From Berberis thunbergii (Eukaryota > Streptophyta > Magnoliopsida > Ranunculales > Berberidaceae): a stretch of DNA of 64,000 nt. The notes beneath the pieces are model-generated. The model worked only from the letters and a program-made list of their open reading frames with translations, did no database searches and was not told where the DNA came from. How positions within the stretch are numbered: the stretch's first letter is position 1; each line of letters begins with the position of its first letter. The stretch spans positions 62,001-126,000 of the forward strand of contig QNQO01010709.1 of assembly GCA_003290165.1 (NCBI GenBank), given 5' to 3'. Shown piece by piece: positions 47,601-59,300 of this stretch. The position numbers and the translations under genes are program-made.

Positions 47601-47765
47601 TAAAAATTTGGGTGCGAAAGTCTGACTTGGGTGTCTTGACTTACTTAGCTCACATATAAAATCCTGGGCGTGTAAGTCTGACTTGGGCATCCTGACTTAA
47701 TTAGCTTGCATATAAAATCATGAGTGTGTAAGTCTGACTTGGGTGTCCTGACTTACTTAACTCGC
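47600..47765. repeat. ~59-bp tandem repeats in element 3
   Basis: Three units containing GTAAGTCTGACTTGGGTGTC, CTGACTTACTTAGCT and ATATAAAATC in the same order, directly after the 177-bp block. Confidence 0.87.
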
Positions 47766-49639
47766 CAGGCGGTCTGATTCCATCATTGGATCGATTGATC
47801 GGACTAATAATAAATTAGTTGACTTTAATAAACAACAGTGGCATAATAGTAGAGTTGATGCCTTATGTTTAATGATAACATTCTGTAGGCGTGCTCCTTA
47901 TTCTGTGGGCCCTCAGGGCCTTTGTCGTTTGTTCCTTTGCGTGTGTTGGGCCGGATTTGCAGGGCATAAGTTTGGGTCCACTTGTTGAGGGGCCCAATTA
48001 GAAAAAAAATCTGTGTGGATCAGCGCGCCAGGGATACTGCTCATTCTGTGAGATGGTTCAGTATCGATTATTCCCCCAATTAATGGGGCTACTTGCAGGG
48101 TCATTAATTCAAAAGATGTGGACTTGTGCAGTTGCAATTGGAATCGTCATTTTTTTGATTTCCCGTACGGCATTTAATGTTGAAGTAATTGTTTGTTGAT
48201 GCCTCTACGTGAACCATTTTGCCTATATACGGGTTGGCTATTCTGCATTCAAGCACTACAATGAGAATAGTATAGCATGTTAATCAAATGCATCTTACCA
48301 TAGAGTTTGCTTTGGGATTTTCAAGGCTGAAGGAAGATCTCCCTCACTGGGGTAATGTTCTGACATTTGCACCGATGAGTCTTGGTAAGACTTGCTATTA
48401 TGCAGTGCCGCCTGATCTGGGTGGGCATCTTATTGATCTTATGAGATATTGTAATATCTTCGTACATTGAGAAGAAGAGTTATGGACTTCCTCTCGGGGG
48501 TCGAGTTTATCTTCCATCCTCCGGTGCTCGAACACTCTCTCATCTGTTTATTGCTGTCGAGGGATGGTCTTCGCAGCTAGTTTATGGTTGATGGGAGTGT
48601 TGGAGGTCTTGACCCTCGTTCCTGAGGTGGTATCTCTGCGTCACCCTAAGCATTACACGCTTGAAAGGCGTCTCCATTTGGCAACATTGTGAAACCTTGA
48701 CGATTCCGTTGTTCTAGGATATTTTCGTCAGCTTTCTGTCGCTTCCTTCTATTCCTCTTCATGAGGCAGACTAGCAGAGCAAAGAATTGAAGGAGTGCTC
48801 GCAACCCTCTTCGTGTAATTTACTTTCCACATCTGAATAGTCTTTATGGGTGATTCGCTGGAGCAATTAATTGAGTGCGCTTTTTATCTTTTGTCGTGGA
48901 CGCTATACATTAACCACCTTCTCTTCTAGAGGCGAATTAGCAGATCGGAGTCTTTACCCTTGTTTCAGTGGATAGATGCTTGCATCAGACTTAGATACTT
49001 GTAGTGTAGTAATTGATGTACTAGTTGGTCATCAAGCGTTGTAATAACTCTCATTGTAATCAATAAAATCTGTTTTATTTCTGGAATGTGCCTTGTATGA
49101 ACAACTATTCTAAACAGAAATGAAAAACAGAAAACAAGAAACGAAATCAAAGCAACAAATAATTTAACTCCGAGTGGAGACTGAACTAATCCGGCCCTGA
49201 AGGAGGCGCAAATGATCTTGGCTCGGATTGCGTGGTCCTTCTAGCGAAGTTTTTTTAAAAACTAACGAAGTTATTGAATAGTGGACTTCGTGGTGGCGAG
49301 CAATTCCTTGCTGATTAACAGTTCTCGGAGTTGATGCATGTTTGCTGAAGTATTGTTACTTAGCTTTTTATTAGTCTGGATCACGTTGCTGGCTTTGACT
49401 TTTGGATCTCCGCATAGTTGCGTCTTGGTTATCAGGGCTCATCCGTCCTCATAGAGCGATTATCCTCTTTTGTCTAAGCCTAATGCTTGACATGTTGGTT
49501 CTGTGGTCCCGAGCTATCACTGGCAACAATTCAGCTGCTTCAGGGTTGTATAATGGCAGTCTCTTTCTGCGGGTTGGTCTCCTTGGATGGTCCCTTGTGC
49601 ATGGTTGGTTGTATATTTTATGCATTGGTGCAAGGTGGA
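47766..49639. other. Element 3 interior where polymerase would lie
   Basis: In an autonomous Tat element the reverse transcriptase, RNase H and integrase follow the protease. Here no frame longer than about 70 codons and no polymerase motif is visible on either strand. Confidence 0.6.
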
Positions 49640-51527
49640 TACCATTGCTTCCATATAATGAAGCCACGACATTATAGAATAATGTTGTAAGTGGACGTGG
49701 CGTTAACTACCATGAACTCTTGGACAAAGTACTTCCGTAACTGTGGCTTTCCTGCCACCATCATTAGATTGATCTTCCTGATGGGAAAGCACTTCTCTCC
49801 GTTGAATCCTACCATAGGGTGGGTGGCGGGCTTTAGGTTTTATCTAGTAGCTGCATGCTGCGAAATGCACTAAGGAACAAGACATTTAGTGAGCTTCCAG
49901 TATCCATCAAAACTTTCTTTACCTCCCACTTAGCGATAAGGACATAGATGACCAGGGTGTCATTGTGAGAAGAATGTACCCCATGGAGATCCCTCTCAGT
50001 AAACGTCAGTGATGGGATCGAGTTGTGAACTCGTGCATACTGCACTTGTCGACCCTCATACAAAGATGGTATCCACGTCTCGGTGAGTGACCTCTTCCGT
50101 GACCTATTTGATTGTTCACCTTCAGGACTGACCCCATGGAGAACGAAAATGACGCTAGGAGCTTCCTTTTCAATTTCTTTGATAGCATCCACTCTTTCCT
50201 TTGCTTGGCCCTACCTTCTGTCCGAGCCTAGGAACTCCATGAGTTTTCCTTTCCAAATCCAGTACCCGACTTCTCCTTTGAGGTTTCTGCAATCCTCAGT
50301 ATCATGTACATTTTTCTTGTGGTAGGCGCAATGTTTGTTGTTGTCATGTCAAGTAGGGTTTCCTCGTTGCTTAGGCGGCCACTTTAGCTCTTCCCAATCC
50401 TTGATGGAATCTAGGATATCAGACAGACTGATATTGAGACGGGTGACAAACCTGGACCCAACGTAATTTGAGGCCTTGTCCTGCCTAGGGCAGCCCGAGT
50501 CGGTCTTGCTGCTTGTGCACTTCCTCTTGTTACTGTCGTTGTCCTCTTTCTTCTTCCCCTCTTTCATGTCCTTTGAAACAGACGGTTTCTTTTCTGTCAC
50601 CGCCTCTCTTTTGGCGGCCAGTAATTTGTCCAGAGTTATGTATCTCTGAGTAAGTCTGTCATATTGGTTGGGGGTCTAGGGTAAGGAAGTCATAGAGTAC
50701 TTGAAGTGAATGCCATGACGGTGGTGTCATCACTGTAATCGTTGATCAGGGTCAACTCGTCATTAAAACAGTGACGTATTCCCTCAGCTTCTCATTCTGC
50801 TTTTGCTTTAGGGTTAGCAGATAATGCAGAGCCCTTTAAGTCGTTGGCTGCCCACGAAACGTGTGAGAAACGTCAATGCCAACGTCCGAAATGAATCGAT
50901 GGATTTTGAAGGAAGGCTGTGGAACCACGTCAGTGTTGATGTCTTCAGGTTTGTGGGGAATGATCAGCACATTATTGCATCAGACCCTTCCTTGGTGCTG
51001 AAAGTGGCGCAAGTGATTGAACGGGTCTCCTATCCCATCGTAAAAGTCCAATTTCTGTGGGGTGTATTTCTTTGGCAACGGTTTGTCCATGATATGATCC
51101 ATGAACGGAGGGACCATGAGATTGGACAACATGTCTGGGTTTGTGGCCCCATTGCAGATGGGGTTGTGCGAGACATGCTTATCAGCTCTAGACGTTGGGT
51201 CTCTATTGGTCGTGCCTCCACATCTTGTCCATTGAGACGTAGTTGGGGTAGCGCAGCTCTCCTAAACATGCTCTCTGAAACTTTCTGGGGAATGTGCCCT
51301 TCGCTACAGGTGGAGGATTCCACTGTTTGGGAACCTCCAGTATTTCTGCAATTTGTTGCATCTGTGTTGAAAGTAGGTCCACCCTCGGGTCTACTTCGGC
51401 CGCCACCGGCACAAGGGGTCTGAGGAGGTTTCTCCCGTGGAGGTGGTGGAACGGGCGACGTTCTGCCGATTTGAGCGTTCGAAGGCTCAGCAACATCTCC
51501 ATTGTTGCGAGACCTCGTTGTCACCAT
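49640..51527 (-). pseudogene. gag-protease remnant of element 3
   Basis: Starts ATG at 51527 (MVTTRSRNNGDVAEPSNAQI). Later segments, in changing frames, give NLMVPPFMDHIMDKPLPKKY near 51100 and KLDFYDGIGDPFNHLRHF near 51040 (gag core), HCAYHKKNVHDTEDCRNLKG near 50300 (zinc-knuckle-like), then LTFTERDLHGVHSSHNDTLV and VKKVLMDTGSSLNVLF (DTG active site of the aspartic protease), and finally TYNIILGRG near 49650. Frameshifts and stops make it dead. Confidence 0.83.
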
Positions 51528-51604
51528 CTCACTGATTCTCTAGAAAAGGTGCTACTAATGTTCTTTCTGAGGAACTTTGTCGATCCCCAAGGGCGACGCC
51601 AAAC

Positions 51605-52286
51605 TGATGTAGTCGATTCCTGCTCTCCTTTCTTGCTACTTACCGAGACCTGCACAGGTAGCAAACGTGAGCCAAGGACCACCGAGTGGCGACCGATGGC
51701 ACTCTGATGCTTAAGTTAGATAAGGCTTAAGAGAGGCTTAAAACTGTAAACTAAGATTATCTAGCGCACTCGTAGTTCATCGATCTTATCTCCCTTTTAT
51801 AGTGTAGGAGTCTTATTTCGGCTAGGCCTTTGGTGGCGTAGTTTATGGAAATAAATCTTTCTGTGGAGATCATTTCTTAATTGGGAGTTGTCCATGTCGG
51901 ATAGTTTCCCTATACAACTCGTACTCATAGATCTGCGGGAGAGGTTTCCTTTTCTGAGTGTTGTCCACGCAAGGAAGTTTTTTTGCCCAACTTATACTCT
52001 AATTTATGTTTCCTAGTCGGATCCAATGTATTGCTTGTTTGCTTGTCTTGGATAGATCTCTCAGATACTTGCCTTAAAGGTCTTATGAGTATTGGACCTG
52101 ACCAGGTGACATGTGGACTTAATGGCTCATTGCAACTCGGATCCGACTGTCTGGATCCTGCCAATAATGGCTAAGTATTGTTTGGATCTCGCTGGATTGA
52201 GCATGCAATCAGGCCTGCTTTGTTTGTTACGAGATTATCATGACATGTGTACGGTGCTGATCAGTTGACAAATTGATGTATCATCA
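51605..52286 (-). repeat. Right LTR of element 3 (5' LTR in element orientation)
   Basis: 682 bp, next to the primer-site-like sequence and followed by AGTAG. Confidence 0.9.
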
Positions 52287-52291
52287 AGTAG

Positions 52292-52571
52292 TATTGTAAA
52301 TACACGTGCATTGTCCTCAACGCATACTGAAAAATTCCTCCGATATTTTCAAGTATATTAGAACCAAAAACTCTGTTTTTACTCTATATGTTTCTTTGGC
52401 TATGGTTTTAAGAGTTAGAGCACTGAAGTCAAAAGCAACGTTTCATTAGAAGCACTAAGTCACAAACAAGGGTACATAAAATTTTCATTCGTATTCATGT
52501 AGAATGATACAAGTCGTTTATATACAAACTTGTGATTACATCACCCCCTTCATCAAAATCAAAATTCCAAT
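52292..52571. other. Spacer between element 3 and hAT element
   Basis: No supported gene. It ends at the left CTTATAAT of the hAT duplication. Confidence 0.5.
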
Positions 52572-52579
52572 CTTATAAT

Positions 52580-53443
52580 CAGTGTTCTAAAAAGCGGCTT
52601 GGGCGGCCGCCTAGGCGCTAGTAGGTAGAGAGACGCCTAGACTAGCTGTTGGGCGGAGGGAAAAATCGGTCAGGGAGCCTAGGCGGGTTCTGGGCTGATC
52701 TGAGCGTTTTTTTTTCTTTCTCTGGTTGCAAATAACCAAAACCAATCGACCAAATACCCATCGAAATTTTTAGGTTTTGCACAACAGAGAGAAAAGAAAA
52801 GGGGAAGAAGGAGAAGAAAAAGAAGGGGAAGACGAAGAAGAGTTTCCCGGCAGGTATCCCTCTGCTTCTCCGCTGCAAGCGAAATATTTCGCTCCACTTT
52901 TGAAGTTTGGCTTGAGGACTTGTACTATACCTAAAGAAGAAGGGGAAGAGGAAGAGGAAGAGGAAGAAGAGAGAGACTACAACGAAGTGTAAGCTGTCGG
53001 ACCAGAGTCTCCAATCCAGGCACTCCAGCGACTCCAAGCTTAGAGTCTTTGCGTTTCCTTGGTTGTTCACTTGTTTGTCGATCTCTTTCCAGCGGGTACT
53101 CTGACTTCTCCCAAATTTGAAATTTCCATTCTAATTTCTAATTAGTAATTTCCAAAGTTAATCCCCAATCAATTACAAACAATATCTTTTTTTTCCTTTA
53201 TGTTGTTGAAACTCTATGTTATGCAACTTATGCTATTATAAATTTTAATGTAAGCTTAATTTTTCATGTTTATAAATTTTTCATATGTATTACTCTTCTG
53301 GCATTAAATTGGAAGTAATTGATAAAATATTAATGTATTATGCTAAATTATGAAAATTATAATACAAAATCTAAAACCGCCTAGGCACCCGCCTAGGCAC
53401 CTACTGGCCGCCCGCCCACCACCTAGCAATTTTTAGAACACTG
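52580..53443. mobile_element. Non-autonomous hAT element
   Basis: 864 bp with inverted ends CAGTGTTCTAAAAA and subterminal CCGCCTAGGCG-type motifs at both sides. A perfect 8-bp target duplication CTTATAAT (52572-52579 and 53444-53451) marks it as hAT. The interior has purine-rich GAAGAAG stretches and an AT-rich right half. No transposase. Confidence 0.93.
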
Positions 53444-53507
53444 CTTATAATGGAAGAAAAAGCAAATTTACAGGAGATGAATCATAATATAATCTGTGTG
53501 ATCTTAT

Positions 53508-56500
53508 TCAGCTGTCGTTGGCAGTTGCTATATACTGATTGCAAGAGGAAAACCAAGATCTTCGACTTTCACCATGAGAAGATGATCTTTGTAGGTTGGT
53601 TCTTGAGCACCTATTCAAGTGATGACGCAACTTTCGCTCAGCGTAACAAGGATCTAAGTCCAGACTAGAGTCTCTAGCTCCCAGGCAAAGACTAGAGTGG
53701 AGTTTTACCGAAGGAAATCTCTGGCAGTTGATGGTACGGTAAGATGGCGAACTTGGAGGAGATATTCGGGTGCAGTGAAAATCGGGCTTGCATAATGGGG
53801 TCGACATTTTCGGCTCTGGGGCTTCACCAGAACATGCACATAGACTTAACGACAAGCTTGTTCTTGCCATTTCCTTAATAGTGGGTGACTTACCAGGAAG
53901 CCTGATGAAGGAAATAATCCCATGCCTGCAGAGAGGGCATGCGACGGAACCAGGAGGTCCACGTGCAACAGTTGAGGTACTGTTCATTGAACAGAGGTAC
54001 AAGGCACACCGAGTGCAGAATTCATGTTTGCAACCTGCAAGTGTTGGTGAATATAAGCTTAGAATCAGAAAAAGACTGGCAACAAACTTGAGATAAGTAA
54101 GTTGGCTAGTAACAGATGACTGACATGACCATGTCAACCAGCAAAATGTAACTACATTTTGAAGGGAGAAATAGAAGAGAGGATAGGATACAAATCGCTC
54201 CGCTCAAATCTTCTGTGAATAGAAAATAAAACCTTTTTCAGTGGTATTAAATATATACCTTCCGCCGCTACTGTGCATCTTCTCTCTAAACAAACAACAC
54301 ATGGGTCACATATAGGTGAAGAATCACAGTGTTTCCATCCACATTCTCTGCAAAGAACAAGTCAGACAAAAAGTAATTATCTCACTTACTTTAAGGCTTT
54401 CCTGGTCTAAACTGGATGGAACTCTATTGAAATCAAAACTGAGATATCAAGTAAGCTCTACAACGTGCCACTGTTACTGACTTGAATGCTAATGTCTAAT
54501 GTTACTTATGTCATCTTGTATACCCCATAGAAATGGAAATTTATTTGGATGTTTAAGTTGTTCGTGTCATGAATCTTTCTTAAGCCATACATCTATCGAC
54601 ACAGTTGATTAAACATAGACCAAAATGGGCTTCAAATCTGATGTTATTTAAAAATAAGAAAATATTAGGAAATCAAGTTATTCATTCAACTTATATTTTA
54701 TAAACACGAAAGTTGATAATCAGTTTATTTAGGTGAAGAAGTCCATGAAATGCTTCACAATAGTAACACTATAATAGGTTAATATTTCATTATATTTGGA
54801 GTCCTAAAACTTTCCAACTGTATTTTATTTTTACTTCGAAAGGTACAAAATTACAAAAATGTGAATGTCCCAATGGATTAAATTACTGATGCTAGATGCA
54901 TCTCCTGAAGAACTGACCGGAAATTATATTTAGTTTCATAACAACAAATAGGTGCCAAAGAAAATGACAAAGACTCTTGCATTCCTATATTCATTAACTC
55001 CCAAATAACTTTGGCCTCGTTAAATTTGAGTAACAAAGTTTATTTACCTCCTAACTTCATTAAAATTGGAGTGTCTTTCAAAGTCATTTAATTCATTAAT
55101 TTCTACGTTTATTCAGAACAAATTTGAGAGTTGTGTGCCTGTAAATAGGCCTACTTACTGTAATCAAGGAGATGATCAAAGTATTGAACAATATCATACA
55201 TATGATTTGGAAAAAAAAAGGGGAATAAAAAAATAGAGAAGAGTTTAGTTCTCTTTTCTGAGTGCCTTTCTCTTTGCCTAAGTGATTGTTTGCTATTCTA
55301 TTCTCTACTACTGTAGGGTGGTAATTTCCAGGTCTTTCTTCCCGCTAAGAGATAGTGGACCGTATCCATCCACTCTCACAATTTCTCTCAAAGGGAGTTA
55401 TATTTCCACATCACACAGCCTGCATCAATTATTTCAGTGCTTGGGCTTGTATATATGATTAATATGCAATTGTAATCAGAAATAGATAGACATATTTCCC
55501 TCACCTAGTGATTTTGAAAATGCTCATGAGGGGAAGAGACAGATAGGGTGAAGGAATAATTTGCAACTGAGCTTCTGGCCGTTTGCTTAAAACTTCCTCG
55601 AGACCTTCTCGATTCCATGATCGAGCAACCATCAGGGGTGTCCATCTGTAAAAAGATAACGCTGAACCATTAAATCCTATTTATTCGATTGAATAAAAAT
55701 AGAGTAAATAACTATCGAACTACTAATTACAGTTAAATAAGAACACCTCTATTAGGATCATATGTCTAGCATACATCAAGCTGATCGAAATAGAAAAAAA
55801 CCAAGTTAAATTTAAAACTCCAATGAAAAAATACATACTGCAATTTGAAACTTTAAATACTGTTGAGGATGTTAAGCAATGCCCTGGATTTTCTTTTACA
55901 CAATAATTTAGGATGCTTATGGAACTGGAGCTTCCACCAGAAGACAAACCAGAGGCTGTGTTTGATTTTAATGAATTTTTTTGGAGAAAACAGTCAAAAT
56001 AGACAAGGTAAAGGAGAGAGAGAAATGAGAATGTGACGTTGAAGATGACCTTCAATATCACGTTTCTTCCAAACTCGAGGAAATAATTTAATTAAAGGAA
56101 GACTACGAAGGAATATTTTCCATGGAAAACTAAAAGAGAAATAGTCATCCTCAACTTTTGCCCTCTGGCTCTCCCAACCCTTTCTCTTTTCAACTATTTT
56201 CCCCAGTTTTTCTTCTTCAAAACCAAACATGAATGGTTCTAACTTGTGCCGAGAAGGGCCTTACCACCTTAGATAAAATAAAAGTACCCATAGAGACCTA
56301 AGTAACAATGTAATCGAGGAACAACTACAAAAATGCAAGCTGGTAGCTAGAAGAAATACATACCCATTTGCGTTTTCAGTAGTAAGACTGGCACCCATAG
56401 CAATTAAAATCTGAGATTGAGAAGAACAATTTTAAAAATTATCCAGCAAATTTAATATATCAGATTCAAAATAACACGGAGAACCAACATACTTGACAAC

Positions 56501-58792
56501 AGTGTATGTTTCCACCGCATGCAGCATAATGAAGTGGATTGCTTCCTGCACCTGGAAAGGAGGCACAACATGAGAAAAAGGATGTATTGATCCCACAATT
56601 CCTCAAGTGGTTGAAATTCTGGGTGTTTAACATTTAAAAGCACCCTAAGAAATGTTAATGACATAGACTTTTCAGCATGAATTGTAGGACACTATTAATT
56701 ATCCTCATTTAAATGTTTTTTAACATTCTATACTCAACAGATCTGTGTTTGTAGAAAAAAATCATTTCTCTGCTATTTGAGAGAAGTTCGAATTCAATGG
56801 AATCAATGTCACTTGTTTAAAATCGTCGTAAGTGTTATTGCAAACACTTCCATGGAACTCAGAATGGAAGTGTCGCTCTCTCCAAAGAACACACGCCTGA
56901 AAAAACTCATACAGATGGAAGTATCTTCCACAGGAGACTTTTTCTATCAAACACAGCATATGTGTTTACTTGATTGAACATGCAAAAAATGTCAACGAGT
57001 GTGGAGACAAACATGTCATATTTTCAAACCAGATGAGAATTTCATTTCCAAACAGGTCAGGCGAATAGTTGACTTTCCCAAATGACATATGAGCACACCC
57101 TATATATCACTAAAAATAAAAATGCTTTCTTTAACGTTGCATGTGCAGTCAAGCTTAATTGGGCCATTCCAAAAAGTGACTTTCAGAACATATAAAAGAA
57201 GAATGAATTATGAATTGATGTCAGAATATAATTTCACATCCATGAAACCAAATGTTTTAGGGCTGGCCAGCTCCCATGTTCATACCATAGTCGTATTCTC
57301 CAAATAGAACTTCCAAATACGGTAAGATGTATCCCATTTATGCTTGATACACACAATAATGAAGATAAGAACTACTCTTTCATCTATTTTAGTAAAAAAA
57401 TTCATGCTTCAAACAAAAATCCCTTGAGTGGTTCTTCAAAAAAAAAGTAGTCATTAAATAAAAAAAGAATTATGTCAGTGACACAATTTTCAAATACTAA
57501 ATACAGGTACTGGAACACATGAACAAAGCAAAACGAAAGATGCAAACAACTATTTTAGGAATATTGAGAACAGCTCAAATAATAAACGATGATTATAAAC
57601 AAGTCATGAACAAACTGCAGCTTAAGATCAAATATAACATGGACATCACATTACCAATTAGGTCAATAGTCGTGCCATCTTCAACGGTGACCTCAGACAC
57701 AGTGGCGCCTAAATCTAATAGTAACTGCAAAGTTTCAACGTGCCCATTTAATGCTGCCATATGCAATGCAGTGATGCCCCCGTCGGCTGGTTTGTTAATT
57801 ATCTTAGAGAAGGCACTGTTGAACAAAACAACAACTTAAATCACCAGCTAAAGGATCATATAAGGGTACTGTGACAGCAATTAGATAGTAATATACCTTT
57901 CATCAAACTCTGCTATAGATTCTTCCTCGTCACATCTCTTCCTCGTGATCTTCAAGAAATTGGGAATGCTGGGAATGTGATCTGCAAGGAGGAGACGAAT
58001 GCACCGAGAGTGCCCATTTAAGGCAGCAAAATGTAGTGCTGATCCCCCATTCAGATAATCCACTCTGTGAATCTAAAACCCAACCCAAGTATCTGTAAGA
58101 TATTTACTCTATGAACTTCAAGCCAATTACATAAACTAGTTTTGCCAATGTTGTATCTGTCTTCGATGAAAAAATAGATGCATAAATTATAAATCTTACA
58201 TTGGCTTTATAGAGCACTAGATTTTGAACAACCTCCCAATGACCATGTTGACAAGCTTGCATCAACGCAGTCTATTCATAACAATGGAGAACACAATTAA
58301 AATGACAATTCCAATCTAGTAACAAATCTATGTCAAAATTCAGCAGGAGTAAAGGAAAAAAATGTGACAAATATCATACGTATGGTGAAATAAAAAACGA
58401 ATGCTGGTATAATATTACCTGACCACGATAATTCCTAACATTAATATCCACCCCGGACTCAAGCAAGAGCAAAACAATCTACAACCCAAAACCAATAGAC
58501 CCATTAATGCAAGCAGATCATATTATCCAATACTGACATTAAATTTGACAAAACAAGAAAATTACAACATTCAATAGTGAGGCAAATTCTCAAATACCTC
58601 ATGGTGGCCCTGAGCTGCAGAGTAATGAAGGGGAGAATTGCGAACCCCGAAAGTCGAATATCTCGCCAACCTCGGATTATAATCCAACAAAACCTTGGCT
58701 TCCTGAAGATCTCCATCTCTAGCTGCAGAAACCAGACGTTCCCCAGATGCAGAACATCCAAAGGAATTCCCCATTATGCTTAGAAATCTCAT
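53508..58792 (-). CDS. XBAT32: E3 ubiquitin ligase, ankyrin + RING (XBAT32 type)
   Basis: An intact ten-exon gene. Exons: 58792-58598, 58478-58419, 58271-58200, 58072-57897, 57815-57655, 56551-56493, 56410-56364, 55645-55505, 54347-54259 and 54034-53508; all GT/AG, phases agree, 508 residues. Start at [20 protein letters not shown], which matches the family's N-terminus; a later ATG (MGNSFGC) would lose six residues. Five or so ankyrin repeats ([63 protein letters not shown]) precede a C3HC4 RING ([36 protein letters not shown]) and a Ser/Cys-rich tail. In Arabidopsis XBAT32 promotes turnover of ACC synthases and controls lateral roots and ethylene; by inference this copy does likewise. The downstream hAT element ends only 64 bases after the stop. 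Confidence 0.95.
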
Positions 58793-59300
58793 GGTTTACT
58801 GAATTTCCACCCCAACAACAGTAACCCATACACAATCCTAAATTGGATTGCAATGGGTTTTTTGCAAAACACCTACCAATACACAATCACCCAAAAAAAT
58901 CCAGCTTCCGATCAAAATCTCCCCTGAAAACTCAAAACCTTGATGACCCAATAGTCACTTTTCAATCTTTAATCGATTTGATTGATACCCAGATCTCCGT
59001 TGATGGAATTTCTTGTTGGGTCTTCAGAGATGATTGGTGTTGAAAGAGAAAGAAATGGTTTTGACAGAAGCAGAGGAAGAAAACTATTTACAAAAAACAA
59101 ACAAACAAGATGATTGATGAAAGGGAAAGAAATGGGGAAAAAATTGATGATGGAAATAAGGAACAGGTATAAATAATGGATTTGTGGGACACCCGCCGTT
59201 GCTAGGGGCTCAAACCAACCAACAGTTCTTCTTGGAGGAGAAGCCTGTCGCTGTCTCCAACTTATCATGATTGGATGAGCTCTCAAATCTGGTTGGATTA
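58793..59300. promoter_or_regulatory. Upstream region of the XBAT32-type gene
   Basis: 5' UTR and promoter by position, with pyrimidine-rich minus-strand stretches (for example the complement of GAAAGAGAAAGAAATGG). I cannot fix a transcription start. Confidence 0.4.

Larger units (their letters stand above)
42762..52286 (-). mobile_element. Tat-type Ty3/gypsy retrotransposon 3, non-autonomous
   Basis: 9525 bp bounded by a perfect AGTAG duplication (42757-42761 and 52287-52291). LTRs are 42762-43448 and 51605-52286 (start TGATGTA, end ATCATCA). On the minus strand GTTTGGCGTCGCCCTTGGGG follows the right LTR (primer-site-like), and a C-run with GAGTTAGTGGG beside the left LTR is the complement of the purine tract, so it points left. 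Gag and protease remnants are on the minus strand; a long extra frame is on the plus strand, antisense. Two tandem-repeat blocks lie at 46690-47765. No reverse transcriptase or integrase seen. Confidence 0.9.

Noticed and set aside
47766..49640. Polymerase region of element 3
   Set aside because: No reverse transcriptase, RNase H or integrase motif could be found on either strand.
52642..53070. 142-codon minus-strand frame with Phe/Leu-rich runs
   Set aside because: It lies wholly inside the hAT element and comes from GAAGAAG simple repeats.
53788..54096. 102-codon plus-strand frame
   Set aside because: Antisense shadow of the last XBAT32 exon.
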